Of a stretch of DNA of 64,000 nt, positions 45,249 to 54,406 are shown piece after piece; within the stretch, counting starts at the first letter, position 1; each line of letters begins with the position of its first letter. The stretch comes from Microbulbifer guangxiensis (lineage in GTDB: Bacteria > Pseudomonadota > Gammaproteobacteria > Pseudomonadales > Cellvibrionaceae), in assembly GCF_021729075.1 (NCBI RefSeq), contig NZ_JAJSAQ010000001.1, forward strand, positions 133,997 through 197,996. Reading direction: 5' to 3'. Both the position numbers and the translations under genes were made by a program. Under the pieces are notes generated by a model. That model was given only the letters and a program-made list of their open reading frames with translations. It made no database searches and was not told the DNA's origin.

Positions 45249-45815
45249 ATGACTCTCGCCAACAAACTCACATTGCTACGTGTCGCGTTAATACCGGTGT
45301 TCGTGCTGGTTTTTTATCTTCCCTATAAATGGAGTTATTTCGCTTCTGCGATAATTTTCTCCGCCGCCGCCATCACCGACTGGCTCGATGGCTATCTGGC
45401 GCGCAAGCTCGACCAGAGCACCCCCTTTGGAGCGTTCCTCGATCCGGTTGCCGACAAGCTGATGGTTGCGACTGCGCTCGTCCTGCTGGTGGGCCTGCAT
45501 CAGAATGCCTGGTTTACCATCGCAGCGGCAATCATCATCGGCCGGGAAATTGCGGTGTCAGGTTTGCGGGAGTGGATGGCAGAGCTGGGCAAGCGCAGCA
45601 GCGTCGCAGTGTCTTTCGTTGGCAAGATAAAGACCACGGCGCAAATGGCTGCGATCATCGTGCTGCTGGCGTTTGATGTGCGCGATTACCCGATAATGGA
45701 GACCATCGGTTACATTCTCCTCTACTTAGCCGCGACCCTGACGCTGTACACCATGGTGATGTACCTGCGGGCAGCCTGGCCCGACCTCACCGCAGACGAC
45801 AACAGCGGCAGCTGA
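45249..45815 (+). CDS. pgsA: CDP-diacylglycerol-glycerol-3-phosphate phosphatidyltransferase
   Basis: The 188-residue inner-membrane enzyme makes phosphatidylglycerol-phosphate. The CDP-alcohol phosphotransferase motif D-x2-DG-x2-AR-x8-G-x3-D-x3-D is seen in [20 protein letters not shown] + LDPVADK. About five helices are present. It follows uvrC by 98 bases; an inverted GCGCGTAA/TTACGCGC pair lies in that gap. Confidence 0.94.
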   Translation: MTLANKLTLLRVALIPVFVLVFYLPYKWSYFASAIIFSAAAITDWLDGYLARKLDQSTPFGAFLDPVADKLMVATALVLLVGLHQNAWFTIAAAIIIGREIAVSGLREWMAELGKRSSVAVSFVGKIKTTAQMAAIIVLLAFDVRDYPIMETIGYILLYLAATLTLYTMVMYLRAAWPDLTADDNSGS

Positions 45816-45962
45816 CCGTTGACTCCTGCCGGGGGCCTGCGAAAGCCAAGGGGTCCCGGCCTTCTTCCTCTTCACAAGACAGTTTCACCCGGCCAGCGGG
45901 CACTTTGGGTGCGCGTCCAGACGCATTCTTTCGAACTTTTACTGTATTGATTGGGGGATGAT

Positions 45963-46049
45963 TGGTGCCCGGGGCGGGACTTGAACCCGCAAGCCTATAG
46001 AGGCGAGGGATTTTAAATCCCTTGTGTATACCAATTTCACCACCCGGGC
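45963..46049 (-). tRNA. leuZ: tRNA-Leu(UAA)
   Basis: An 87-base minus-strand gene including an encoded CCA. Acceptor GCCCGGG pairs with CCCGGGC. The anticodon arm GGGATTTAAAATCCC gives anticodon TAA. A long variable arm typical of tRNA-Leu (CGCCTCTATAGGCT) and the T-loop GGTTCAAGTCC are present. Confidence 0.95.
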
Positions 46050-46139
46050 GGGGTAGCTGGGCGAGAGGCTTTGCCGGGTCGGCTTGCCGCGGGTTTTCTC
46101 GCTGTGCGCCCACTCAATAGACTTGAGCGGGAGGGAAAA

Positions 46140-46213
46140 TGGAGGCTAGGGTCGGAATCGAACCGGCGTACACGGAGTTGCAGTCCGCTGCATGACCACT
46201 CTGCCACCTAGCC
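46140..46213 (-). tRNA. cysT: tRNA-Cys(GCA)
   Basis: A 74-base minus-strand gene with encoded CCA. Acceptor GGCTAGG/CCTAGCC, anticodon GCA in CGGACTGCAACTCCG, and T-loop GGTTCGATTCC. It lies 90 bases upstream of tRNA-Leu on the same strand, probably one transcript. Confidence 0.95.
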
Positions 46214-46665
46214 TTAGGGGATACCGCCTGGAGCGGTAAAAGCGCGAGGATTCTAGCGGATTGAGCCGAAAAATCCTAGCGTTTTCTGATACTTACGCGC
46301 CTCAAGGCGAGCAAGAGCGCGCTATTCTAGGGGGTCGGTGAGATTAGTCAAGCACTCTGGGGGCAGGGAGTCATACCGGTCACAATCGTGCCCGGAATCT
46401 GCCCAACTGGACGGGGAGTTCGGCCTGACAGGTTAGAGCCCCGGGAACTTGTGATTCGTAATACTTGGCTGGTCTGTTATTGCGATTCGATCTTGGGCGG
46501 AGGGATCTGTTGGCTGGCTATTCGCGAATATTGTTCGATACTTTTTGATAACTGGCCTGCGCGACCCCCAACGCGCTCGGTAAGGCCGGTAGGGCGCTCC
46601 CCGGAGCCTTGCCCGCTGAATTTGTTCAGGATGAAATCCTCCAAGTTTCACTCCTAATGGTCTTG
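46214..46665. other. Gap after the tRNA genes; possible small RNA region
   Basis: No convincing protein gene is visible; an 89-residue open frame at 46388-46657 lacks similarity and a ribosome site. The minus-strand tRNA promoter should lie near 46230-46300. A strong plus-strand terminator at 46666-46710 has no plus-strand gene before it, so a small RNA ending there is possible. Confidence 0.35.
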
Positions 46666-46710
46666 GCCCTGACGCTCTCCCCCCCCCCCCCGTCGTCAGG
46701 GCTTTTTTTT
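46666..46710 (+). terminator. Rho-independent terminator with a C13 run in its loop
   Basis: GCCCTGACG (46666) pairs perfectly with CGTCAGGGC (46694), followed by eight T. The loop holds a run of 13 C (46679-46691). The nearest upstream plus-strand gene, pgsA, is 850 bases away and separated by tRNA genes of the other strand. Confidence 0.75.
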
Positions 46711-46725
46711 GCCTGTAATTTACGG

Positions 46726-47961
46726 CTACCGGTCCGCGAGGCTTTCCTCTGAGAGTGCTTCAACCGGTTTCCCTGCGGCCTTCTCAGCCAGGCGGCGGAA
46801 CTGGGCAAGGGTTACCTTACCGCGCTCTTTCGCCAACCCGCGGGCTACATCATCGATGCTCGCCCGGTTGTCGCTGGCCGATCTGATCTCCCGGTCCACT
46901 GCCGCCATGATAACCGCGGCCCGCGCCGTTGTAGCTCCGCTCGATCGTTTCCTGAACAGTGAGCGGGATTTCTGGCCCCACTCCTCAAGCCCCTCCAGTG
47001 CCTCCTGATAACGGTCGTCACTGATACCGCCAGACCGCCGGAGAATTTCCAGGGCATAGAATTCGGCCAGTCCCTCAACGATCCAGTCGCTCTGGCCGTC
47101 CCCACGGATACCTGTGGCAACGTGGACCAGTTCGTGGATCAGGCTGCTGGTCCGGTTGCCACTGATCAGGGGACGGTCGGCATGCATAAACAGCGACCGG
47201 GTTCCCGAGAGTCCACCCAGCCACATGGGATCCCCCGCCATTACAACCAAAAGGCGTTCCGGGAACTCAGGGAAGACTTTCACTACCTCGGGCAGGTTCC
47301 AGTTCAGGAAGGCGAGGGCATCCTGGCGGCGGATATTGTCGCCGAGAGGGGCGGCAACACGAGTGCTGACCCCGGCAATGATGTCCTGTCGACTGCCGAT
47401 CTTGCCAATAATCATCCAGCCCTTCGGGCGCTTGAAGCGGCGCCCGGGATCCTTGATCCGGAACCGGTCCCCGGAGACCTCCTCGTAAGGCAGGGCGGCA
47501 GACCAGGCCTTGGGCATCTCCAGCTGCAAATAAGCACGAGAGCGAAGCCCGGCCGGAAGTGTGGCGGAAATCGGCGGGATCAACTTGTCGGTCCGCAGAA
47601 TTGCCCAGTCCGGGGTAATGCGGGAGTCATAGCTGCCCGAAGCCTTCTGCTCGTCAATGCGAAACTGGTAGTTGAGAGTGGCCTTGTCTCCGCTGGGCCG
47701 CCAGGTGGCCTTATCACCCTTGATCTCAAGGGGATCGGTCGTTTGAAGATCGCTGTGGCGATCCTCATCCAGGTGCAGGACCAGCTTGCGGGGCAGCTCC
47801 GCACCCCTCAGCTGGATGCGAACCTCGGCCACACCCTGCCCGGGCTTGATCTCGGCGATATAGTCGATGTCGAATCGCTCGGCGGCGCGGGATACGCTGC
47901 TGGAGATCACCAACCACACGGTCAGGAAAAGGATGACGGAGTTGAGCCTGTGTAAAACCAT
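46726..47961 (-). CDS. Secreted HExxH metallopeptidase-like protein
   Basis: The 411-residue protein has a signal peptide (LNSVILFLTVWLVISSSVSRAAE). The zinc motif is HELVH (His276, Glu277, His280), with a third ligand candidate Glu297 or Glu300 in WIVEGLAEFYALE, as in gluzincins (M1/M61 clans). The N-terminal ~200 residues look like the beta domain that precedes such catalytic domains. Probably periplasmic; the substrate is unknown. ATG 47961 follows GGGAGCAAG. Confidence 0.75.
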   Translation of the reverse strand: MVLHRLNSVILFLTVWLVISSSVSRAAERFDIDYIAEIKPGQGVAEVRIQLRGAELPRKLVLHLDEDRHSDLQTTDPLEIKGDKATWRPSGDKATLNYQFRIDEQKASGSYDSRITPDWAILRTDKLIPPISATLPAGLRSRAYLQLEMPKAWSAALPYEEVSGDRFRIKDPGRRFKRPKGWMIIGKIGSRQDIIAGVSTRVAAPLGDNIRRQDALAFLNWNLPEVVKVFPEFPERLLVVMAGDPMWLGGLSGTRSLFMHADRPLISGNRTSSLIHELVHVATGIRGDGQSDWIVEGLAEFYALEILRRSGGISDDRYQEALEGLEEWGQKSRSLFRKRSSGATTARAAVIMAAVDREIRSASDNRASIDDVARGLAKERGKVTLAQFRRLAEKAAGKPVEALSEESLADR

Positions 47962-48389
47962 CTTGCTCCCGGTGCTTTATTGATTTCGAGATTGGACAGG
48001 GAATAAGCCGACTAGTGCCGTGCAGTGTACGACAGTTTGTGGGAATCTCTGACTGGTCGTTCCAAGTGGGGCAGGTCACTGTTGCCAGCTTCAGTCGGGC
48101 TTCAGACACCAGCTTGTCGAGTTCGGCTTCAAGGCTCGGGGCACGGTCTGCTGCCTTGCCCTTAGCCTTCAGTGAACGTTCAAAGCACTTGTTGACCGAC
48201 GATCTCTCGACCATCGACTAGTCGGACTACCATCGCGCACAATTCATTTCGTCAGACATCAAGAGAGCGGGCCTGAATACCCCTGGTCCAAGACCGCCAG
48301 GCGACACCCAGGTTGAATTAGGGGAGGAGGGGCGATGTTGTCTACTCATTGAACACCTCTTTCTCCGGCGGCGACTGCATAATCTAAAT

Positions 48390-48447
<58 letters not shown>

Positions 48448-48580
48448 CAGCATAAAAAGGAAAGTGGGGGTATACGCTAGATTTTTCTCATAAAAGTCAG
48501 GCAAAGGGTGCGCGATTTCCCGCGTCACCCTGTGCTCCGCGTTCGGAATCTTGAGGCTCTTTCATGCAGAATCCCGAGGT

Positions 48581-49498
48581 TCACTGCCCGGAAGACTGAA
48601 CTTCAGATTGTTCCACTTTGAGAAAAAGATCTTGGTAGGGCTCCAGGGGGGCTCCACCGTTGATCATTACCCCGACAGGCTTCCCTGCCGGCAATGCCTG
48701 GGTGGCAACGTGTTTCATGAAGGGGCCGTCACTGCCATAGCTGTTTCCGAAAGCAGCGAGCACGACCACCTGTTTGCCGGGATGTTGCCGTTTGGTCGCC
48801 GCAACGATAGAGGTCAGCTTCTCGACCTTGCCATTAGCCCAGGTAACGGGGTAGACGATTTCTTCCGTCAGGCGGCCGTCTTCTATCTTCACCTCAACCC
48901 CGTTGAACCGCTCTTTCGGCAAGCCAAGGGTCGAAGCCGCGGCATCGACGAAAATATCAGGGCTGGCGGATATCACATGGTTCTGGATGCCGTTCTTCTC
49001 AAGGGCATTCAGTATTTTGATCGAGGACTTGAAGAAATAGTTTTGCAAGACATCTTCAAAGTGGTTGCGTGCCAGCGATGAAACGTCCTTCTCCCGGCTG
49101 CCTCGCAGCATCTGAGGCAGGAAGGGGTAGGAAATCCACGGTCCGATGTTTTCTTCCAAAACGACGTAATCTTTCCAGAAACGAGGTAGACCCTCCTCGC
49201 GATCGTAAATTTGTGAGTAGCCGGACTCGATGGCCAGCTCAGTCAAACCTCTGTAAATCGTCTTATCGTCGATACGCAAGCCACCTGCGCAATCCCCCTT
49301 CAGGATCGTGTCGTCAAAATCCCAGAAAGCCAAAAAGACGAATTGGTCAGATTCGGATTTCTCCGCGTTGTCGATTATGGCAAGCCTGGCCTCCAGGATG
49401 TGCGAAATCACATGATCAGCATGGGCCTCCTCTGCACTTGCGCTTTGATAAAACACAGGCATGCAAATTGCCAGCGCCAACGCCATTCTCCACTTCAT
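48581..49498 (-). CDS. Secreted HAD-superfamily phosphatase-like protein
   Basis: The 305-residue protein has a signal peptide (KWRMALALAICMPVFYQSASA). HAD motif I WDFDDTIL has nucleophile Asp60 and Asp62; motif II is VISASPDI. Motif III is altered to AAFGNSYGSDGPFM (usual GDxxxD region), with Lys in ANGKVEKL. It resembles phosphoserine phosphatase-like HAD proteins moved to the periplasm. ATG 49498 is preferred over 49504 by spacing from GAAGGG. Confidence 0.78.
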   Translation of the reverse strand: MKWRMALALAICMPVFYQSASAEEAHADHVISHILEARLAIIDNAEKSESDQFVFLAFWDFDDTILKGDCAGGLRIDDKTIYRGLTELAIESGYSQIYDREEGLPRFWKDYVVLEENIGPWISYPFLPQMLRGSREKDVSSLARNHFEDVLQNYFFKSSIKILNALEKNGIQNHVISASPDIFVDAAASTLGLPKERFNGVEVKIEDGRLTEEIVYPVTWANGKVEKLTSIVAATKRQHPGKQVVVLAAFGNSYGSDGPFMKHVATQALPAGKPVGVMINGGAPLEPYQDLFLKVEQSEVQSSGQ

Positions 49499-49682
49499 CT
49501 TCATTACCCTTCGAAATAGCCTGTAGTAAAAAAGTGTAGATCGTGGTGACTTCGTGGCTTGCAGATCACTTACTCACAGATATTTTCCTTCAGCTACTCT
49601 TATTCTGATGAATTGGTTGCAGATCGGGCGGGCGCACATTGATGACCTTCCGGTCACAGATGGCAAAGCTAGGAGATGATCA

Positions 49683-51053
49683 ATGAAGTGGTTTCACACT
49701 GCAGCGGCTAGCGTGCTGCTCGCCGGGCTGGCGGTTTACGCTCTGGCCCAGTCTCAGCCAGATGCAAAGGCGGCAAAGGAGATGGCGAAGGAAGCTTACT
49801 TCTTTACCTACCCGTTGGTTATGAACTACCGCACTATGTACAGACAGGCGATTGAGGGTGACCGGGCCTTCGGCAAGTGGGTGCACCTCGGTGTTTCCGC
49901 TCCAGAGGATACCGATATTGTCACGCCCAACAACGACACACCTTATTCGTATGCGTGGGTAGACCTGCGGGCTGAGCCGTGGGTGCTGACGTTGCCGAAA
50001 ATCGAGAAAGAGCGGTTCTATACCAGCCAGTGGGACGACCTGTGGGGCTATGTGCTGGATAATCCCGGCTCAGTAAACGACGGCAATGACGGCATCAAGG
50101 TATTGTTGGCGGCACCAGACTGGCAGGGTGAGAAGCCCAAGGGCATCGACCGCATTATTCGCGGTGAGAGTGACTTCCTCGGCTCACTGACGCGCACGCA
50201 GCTGATCGGGGGCAAGGATGACTTGCCACGGGTCAAGGAAATCCAGCAAGGGTACAAGCTGGAGCCGCTGAGTGCTTACCTCGGCACCAAGGCGCCGGCA
50301 GCTGCACCGAAGATCGACTGGCCAACCTGGGAAGAGGGTGCGGAGACCACTGACAAATACTGGGATTACGTCAGCTTCATGTTGCCGTTAACCGCGCGTA
50401 ATGACGCCGATAGCGCCATGTACGCCAAGCTGGATAAGCTCGGCCTCGATGCCAAGGGTGGGTGGAAGTTCAGTGAGCTGCCCGCAGAAACCCAGAAGGC
50501 CCTGCGCGCGGGTGCGAAGGACGCCCGTGAACATCTCGATCGCGTCGGTCGGGGTAAGTACGATCCGGCGGACTTCTTCGGTCCCCGCGAACGGATCGGC
50601 ACCGATTACGCCAACCGTGCCCAGGGCGTATACCTCGGCATCTTCGGCAATGTACCGGAGCAGTCGATCTACCTGACCAACCCGAACGACGTAAACGGCG
50701 AGGAAACCGATGGCAGCAAGGCCAGCTACACCGTGACTTTCCCCAAGGGGGAGGAGCCCCCGGTGGACTACTTCTGGTCCTACACCATGTACCGCCTGCC
50801 GGAGCGCTATCTGGTGGACAACCCGATCGACCGCTATTCCATTGGTTCCAGCACCAAGGGCCTCAAGCGCAACCCCGACGGCTCCTTGACGCTGTATTTC
50901 TCCCACAAGTCACCGGGTAAGGACAAGGAGAGTAACTGGCTTCCTGCCCCCGACGGTCCTTTCTGGCTGGTGCTACGCACCTACGGGCCGAGCAAGGCAA
51001 TCATCGACGGCACCTACAAGCAGCCCGACTATATGCCGCAGCCGCTCGAATAG
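49683..51053 (+). CDS. Exported DUF1254/DUF1214 protein
   Basis: The 456-residue protein has a signal peptide (FHTAAASVLLAGLAVYALAQ). An N-terminal DUF1254 domain shows VTPNNDTPYSYAWVDLRAEP and RFYTSQWDDLWGY. A C-terminal DUF1214 domain shows YFWSYTMYRLPERYLVDNPI, YSIGSSTKGLKRNPDGSLTL and NWLPAPDGPFWLVLRTYGP. The role of this pair of domains is unknown. ATG 49683 follows AGGAGA. A second, lipid-anchored paralogue follows after 39 bases, so they form an operon. Confidence 0.85.
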   Translation: MKWFHTAAASVLLAGLAVYALAQSQPDAKAAKEMAKEAYFFTYPLVMNYRTMYRQAIEGDRAFGKWVHLGVSAPEDTDIVTPNNDTPYSYAWVDLRAEPWVLTLPKIEKERFYTSQWDDLWGYVLDNPGSVNDGNDGIKVLLAAPDWQGEKPKGIDRIIRGESDFLGSLTRTQLIGGKDDLPRVKEIQQGYKLEPLSAYLGTKAPAAAPKIDWPTWEEGAETTDKYWDYVSFMLPLTARNDADSAMYAKLDKLGLDAKGGWKFSELPAETQKALRAGAKDAREHLDRVGRGKYDPADFFGPRERIGTDYANRAQGVYLGIFGNVPEQSIYLTNPNDVNGEETDGSKASYTVTFPKGEEPPVDYFWSYTMYRLPERYLVDNPIDRYSIGSSTKGLKRNPDGSLTLYFSHKSPGKDKESNWLPAPDGPFWLVLRTYGPSKAIIDGTYKQPDYMPQPLE

Positions 51054-51092
51054 CGCCGAAACTGATTGCAAAAGTTTCAATGAGGTATAGCG

Positions 51093-52685
51093 ATGATGCG
51101 CTACAGCAACTGGACAGTAGTAATCCTGGCTCTCCTGCTCACCGCCGGCTGTGGCGGCGGTAAGGAGCAGCGGGCAGAGCAACAGGCGGCGGCCGATCCG
51201 CAGGCACCGGCCACTGATACAGGGCAAGCGGCCGGCAGCGGCGGTGAAAGTGTTGGTGCAGGTTCGCAGGGCGCCATGACGGGTGAAGGCGAGGCCCCGG
51301 AAGGTGGCGTGACCATCGAAACCCGGATCGGCAAGCTCTCGTTCACTCACGATTTTGCCAACGGTTACCCCACGGATGAGACCAAGGAAAAACTTTTCGA
51401 CGAAATGGACTTTCAGCGTGCCACCCAGGCCTACATCTGGGCGATACCGATTGTCTCCTTCGCCCAGTGGCAACACGAGCACGAGAACGTGTTCAAAGCC
51501 AAGTCTGGGGACATCGTCCACTATCCCGACTACGTATCCAAGCTGGGGCTTTTGACCGCCAACACGACAACGCCCTATGCGCTCAGCTTTATCCGGCTGA
51601 ACGAAACTGGCCCTATCGTCGTGGAAATGCCGGAGGCGAAGGTACGCGGTGCTATGCACAGTATGTGGCAAATTGCGATCGCGCCGATGACAGAGCCCGG
51701 GAAGTATGTCTTTCACGCTCCCGGCACTGATGCGCCCGACGTGCCCGCTAGTTATAAAGTGTTCGAGTCACCCACCAACAGCGTCTTCTTTGGCATTCGG
51801 CTGATGAGCAAGGACGAGGAGGAGCGCCGAGATGCCCTGTCAAAAATCGAGATCTACCCGCTGGCAAATGAGGGTTCGGCACCGGATACCAAGGTCATTG
51901 AAGCAGGGGACAAGCGTTGGGCGGGCTGGCAGCCGCGTGGTATTACCTACTTTGAACGGTTGGCAGATATCCTCAATCGTGAACCCGTGGATGAGCGGGA
52001 TCGCTTTTTCCATGCCATGCTAAAGCCGCTGGGCATTGAGAAGGGCAAACCGTTCAAGCCTGATGCCCGTCAGAAGGAAATATTGACCGAGGCGGCGCTG
52101 GTCGGGGAGGCGATGGCCAAGGCCAATGACTTTGAAAATCCCCGTCTGGAGCAGTCCATTTACAAAAAGGGCAGTCACTGGGAAATTGCCACCGTTTCCC
52201 CGCCTGACCAGCGCTGGGAACACTACGATTCCCTGGATGGCCGCGCTGCGTGGTTTTACGAGGCGGTCACCAATGACCCGGCCATGCAGTCGAAAACCCC
52301 CGGTAAAGACCAGATATACCTGGCTGCCTATAAGGATAGTGACAACGACTGGCTGGATGGTGCCAATCAGTACAAATTGCATATCCCCCCGAATGCCCCG
52401 GCCGCCGAATTCTGGTCCACCACCGTCTACGATGTGTCCACCCGCGCTCCGATCGACAACAAGCAGAGACTCGCGGACAAGTCCTCGCGCATGGACCTGA
52501 TCAAAAATGATGATGGTTCAATTGATATCTACTTCGGGCCGACCCCGCCGCCGGGCAAAGAAAAGAACTGGATTCCCACTGTGCCCGGGCGGGCCTGGTT
52601 TACCTATTTCCGTTTCTACTCACCCACGGAAGCATATTTCGACAAGTCGTGGCTTCTGCCTGATATAGAGAAGGCCAGCTGGTAA
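51093..52685 (+). CDS. DUF1254/DUF1214 lipoprotein
   Basis: The 530-residue paralogue of the preceding protein has a lipoprotein signal (VVILALLLTAGC) and a long Gly/Ala/Gln-rich tether (about 20-75). DUF1254 segments are ATQAYIWAIPIVSFAQWQ and LTANTTTPYALSFIRL. DUF1214 segments are FWSTTVYDVSTRAPIDNKQR, NDDGSIDIYFGPTPPPGKEK and PGRAWFTYFRFYSPTEAY. It probably sits in the outer membrane facing the partner protein in the periplasm (inference). Confidence 0.85.
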   Translation: MMRYSNWTVVILALLLTAGCGGGKEQRAEQQAAADPQAPATDTGQAAGSGGESVGAGSQGAMTGEGEAPEGGVTIETRIGKLSFTHDFANGYPTDETKEKLFDEMDFQRATQAYIWAIPIVSFAQWQHEHENVFKAKSGDIVHYPDYVSKLGLLTANTTTPYALSFIRLNETGPIVVEMPEAKVRGAMHSMWQIAIAPMTEPGKYVFHAPGTDAPDVPASYKVFESPTNSVFFGIRLMSKDEEERRDALSKIEIYPLANEGSAPDTKVIEAGDKRWAGWQPRGITYFERLADILNREPVDERDRFFHAMLKPLGIEKGKPFKPDARQKEILTEAALVGEAMAKANDFENPRLEQSIYKKGSHWEIATVSPPDQRWEHYDSLDGRAAWFYEAVTNDPAMQSKTPGKDQIYLAAYKDSDNDWLDGANQYKLHIPPNAPAAEFWSTTVYDVSTRAPIDNKQRLADKSSRMDLIKNDDGSIDIYFGPTPPPGKEKNWIPTVPGRAWFTYFRFYSPTEAYFDKSWLLPDIEKASW

Positions 52686-52782
52686 AACAGTAGAAATCGC
52701 ATGTGATAGGTGGAGGAAGGCATGATTTACTCGCATGCCTGACTCCACTTACACGGTTCGCAATGCAATTCCCGCTAGCGGG

Positions 52783-52986
52783 CTACTGGCAAACAGGCCG
52801 TCCTATCTTCTGGATCATTTCGTTGGCCGTCCGTGTGTCGATGCCGCCAACCCCACGACCGGTATAAGTTGCCGAGTGGCCGCTGATCGCGTCATGGACG
52901 CCCTCTGCCACTCCCGGCCGACGAGCGCTTGTCGTGATGTGGTGAGAGTCCACATCCAAGGAGAACACCGACTGGAGCAGTTTCAC
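52783..52986 (-). pseudogene. Remnant of a tyrosine recombinase (integrase) C-terminus
   Basis: The minus-strand frame reads DSHHITTSARRPGVAEGVHD, then AISGHSATYTGRGVGG, then DTRTANEMIQKIGRP. This follows the end of phage-type integrases (HxLRHT..AGVP..DAISGH....GR.YG). The Arg of the HxxR box is missing and the catalytic Tyr position is Val. No N-terminal part is visible. It lies 0.3 kb from tRNA-Pro, a usual integration target. Confidence 0.6.
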
Positions 52987-53035
52987 ATCTCTCTGTGTAA
53001 ATATCCCGGTTTTAGTGACACACCTAAATTGGTGT

Positions 53036-53059
53036 CCGGGATCAGTAGACCATTATAGA
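53036..53059 (+). repeat. Right copy of the 24 bp direct repeat
   Basis: Matches 48424-48447 at 21 of 24 bases in the same orientation. Just before it, ACACC and GGTGT flank TAAATT as a small inverted repeat (53019-53035). The rest of 52987-53230 shows no gene. Confidence 0.65.
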
Positions 53060-53231
53060 TGCTACCTCCCACCACTTCCCCAGGTGGGAAGGGGCCGGAG
53101 GAAGCAGCACCTAGTCGGCACTAGGTTTGCCGGATAATAAGTGTCCCGAGTGTCCCAGGCTAGTTTTTGTGTGCGAATCAAAGAGAGAGAAAATTTATCC
53201 TGCTCTTGGGATAATTGCGCAACATAGGCAT

Positions 53232-53261
53232 AAAAAAACCCGCTCAATGAGCGGGTTTTTT
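53232..53261 (-). terminator. Bidirectional terminator after tRNA-Pro
   Basis: ACCCGCTCA and TGAGCGGGT pair with A and T runs of six to seven on both sides. It serves the minus-strand tRNA-Pro transcript. Confidence 0.85.
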
Positions 53262-53267
53262 CAAATT

Positions 53268-53344
53268 TGGTCGGTGAGAGAGGATTCGAACCTCCGACCC
53301 CTTCCTCCCGAAGGAAGTGCGCTACCAGGCTGCGCTACTCACCG
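53268..53344 (-). tRNA. proK: tRNA-Pro(CGG)
   Basis: A 77-base minus-strand gene with encoded CCA. Acceptor CGGTGAG/CTCACCG, anticodon arm CTTCCTTCGGGAGGAAG with anticodon CGG, T-loop GGTTCGAATCC. It lies 79 bases after tesB on the same strand and may share read-through. Confidence 0.95.
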
Positions 53345-53423
53345 GTTTTGGTGTGCTTCATCAGTGAAGCGGGCGGCATTATAACAGCCGCTCGCTGTCT
53401 GTAAACCACTGATTTAAGAGAAA

Positions 53424-54278
53424 TTAATCTTTTTTATCCTCGATCTGGCGGATCAGGCCCTCCTGGCAGGTGGACGCTGCCAGGACGCCGTCGCGGGTGA
53501 ACAGCTGGCCCCGGCAGTAGCCACGGGCGCCACTGGCGGAGGGGCTGTCGGTGACGTACAGCAACCACTCGTCTGCGCGGAAGTCCCGGTGGAACCACAT
53601 GGCGTGGTCGAGGCTGGCCGGCATCAGGTGTGGATCGAACAGCGAAATGGGATGCGGCTGCAGGCTGGTGCCGAGCAGGGCCAGGTCCGAGGCGTAGCAA
53701 AGTGCACAGCGGTGTTCCACGGGGTCATCGGACATTTCGCCCTCTACCCGGAACCAGAACATGCATTTGGGCTCCCGCACGGAGGCGCTGAAGTAGCTCT
53801 GTGGGTCCACGGGGCGGAAATCGATCATGTAGCGGCTCTGGTCATGCGCTGCGCTGGTCAGCCCGGCCTCTTTCGCGAGCTGTTGCGTGTTCTTCAGGGA
53901 CTCCGGATCCGGCACATCGCCGGTGGGCATGGATGCCTGGTGGTCGAAGCCCTCTTCGCGGATCTGGAAAGAGGCGGACATATTGAAGATGGCGCGGCCT
54001 TTCTGGCGGGCCACCACGCGGCGGGTGGTGAAACTGCCGCCGTCGCGGATCGGGTCGACGTCATAGATGACGGGCATTTCACTGCTGCCGGGGCGCAGGA
54101 AGTAGGCGTGCAGGGAATGGGGCAGGCGGTCCTCCACGGTCCGGGTGGCGGCCATCAGGGCCTGGCCGAGGACCTGCCCGCCAAACAATATCTTGCGATA
54201 GTTTTCCACGTGGTGTCGGCTGCGGAACAGGTTGAGATCGAGTTCCTCGACATCCAGTAAGTGGCTGAGTTTCTCCAT
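53424..54278 (-). CDS. tesB: Acyl-CoA thioesterase II
   Basis: The 284-residue cytoplasmic double-hotdog enzyme hydrolyses acyl-CoA. Family segments: LFRSRHHVENYRKILFGGQV + LGQAL, LHAYFLRPGSSEMPVIYDVD, DGGSFTTRRVVARQKGRAIF, and the catalytic-region LDHAMWFHRDF and SPSASGARGYCRGQLFTRDG. ATG 54278 matches the E. coli TesB length (286); frames to 54311 or 54446 add unrelated residues. Confidence 0.94.
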   Translation of the reverse strand: MEKLSHLLDVEELDLNLFRSRHHVENYRKILFGGQVLGQALMAATRTVEDRLPHSLHAYFLRPGSSEMPVIYDVDPIRDGGSFTTRRVVARQKGRAIFNMSASFQIREEGFDHQASMPTGDVPDPESLKNTQQLAKEAGLTSAAHDQSRYMIDFRPVDPQSYFSASVREPKCMFWFRVEGEMSDDPVEHRCALCYASDLALLGTSLQPHPISLFDPHLMPASLDHAMWFHRDFRADEWLLYVTDSPSASGARGYCRGQLFTRDGVLAASTCQEGLIRQIEDKKD

Positions 54279-54406
54279 AGGGACGTGGGGCCTTTCGCTG
54301 AGTAAATCCATGGTAATCAGTATGGGGCAGGGACGTAGCATCCTGCCGTCGCCGCGGATGATACCAGTTGGGGCACTGGTGGCCATCTCGCAGTGCGGAC
54401 CGGCTT

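Noticed and set aside
46388..46657. Eighty-nine-residue frame after the tRNA genes
   Set aside because: It has no ribosome site or family resemblance; its Arg/Pro/Cys-rich content looks like translated non-coding DNA.
46220..46710. Rsm/Csr-type regulatory RNA
   Set aside because: Only about three GGA motifs are present, and they are not in repeated hairpin loops as expected for that RNA class.
52735..53058. Plus-strand 107-residue frame near tRNA-Pro
   Set aside because: The opposite strand in this stretch gives the integrase-like remnant; the plus-strand translation has no recognisable feature.
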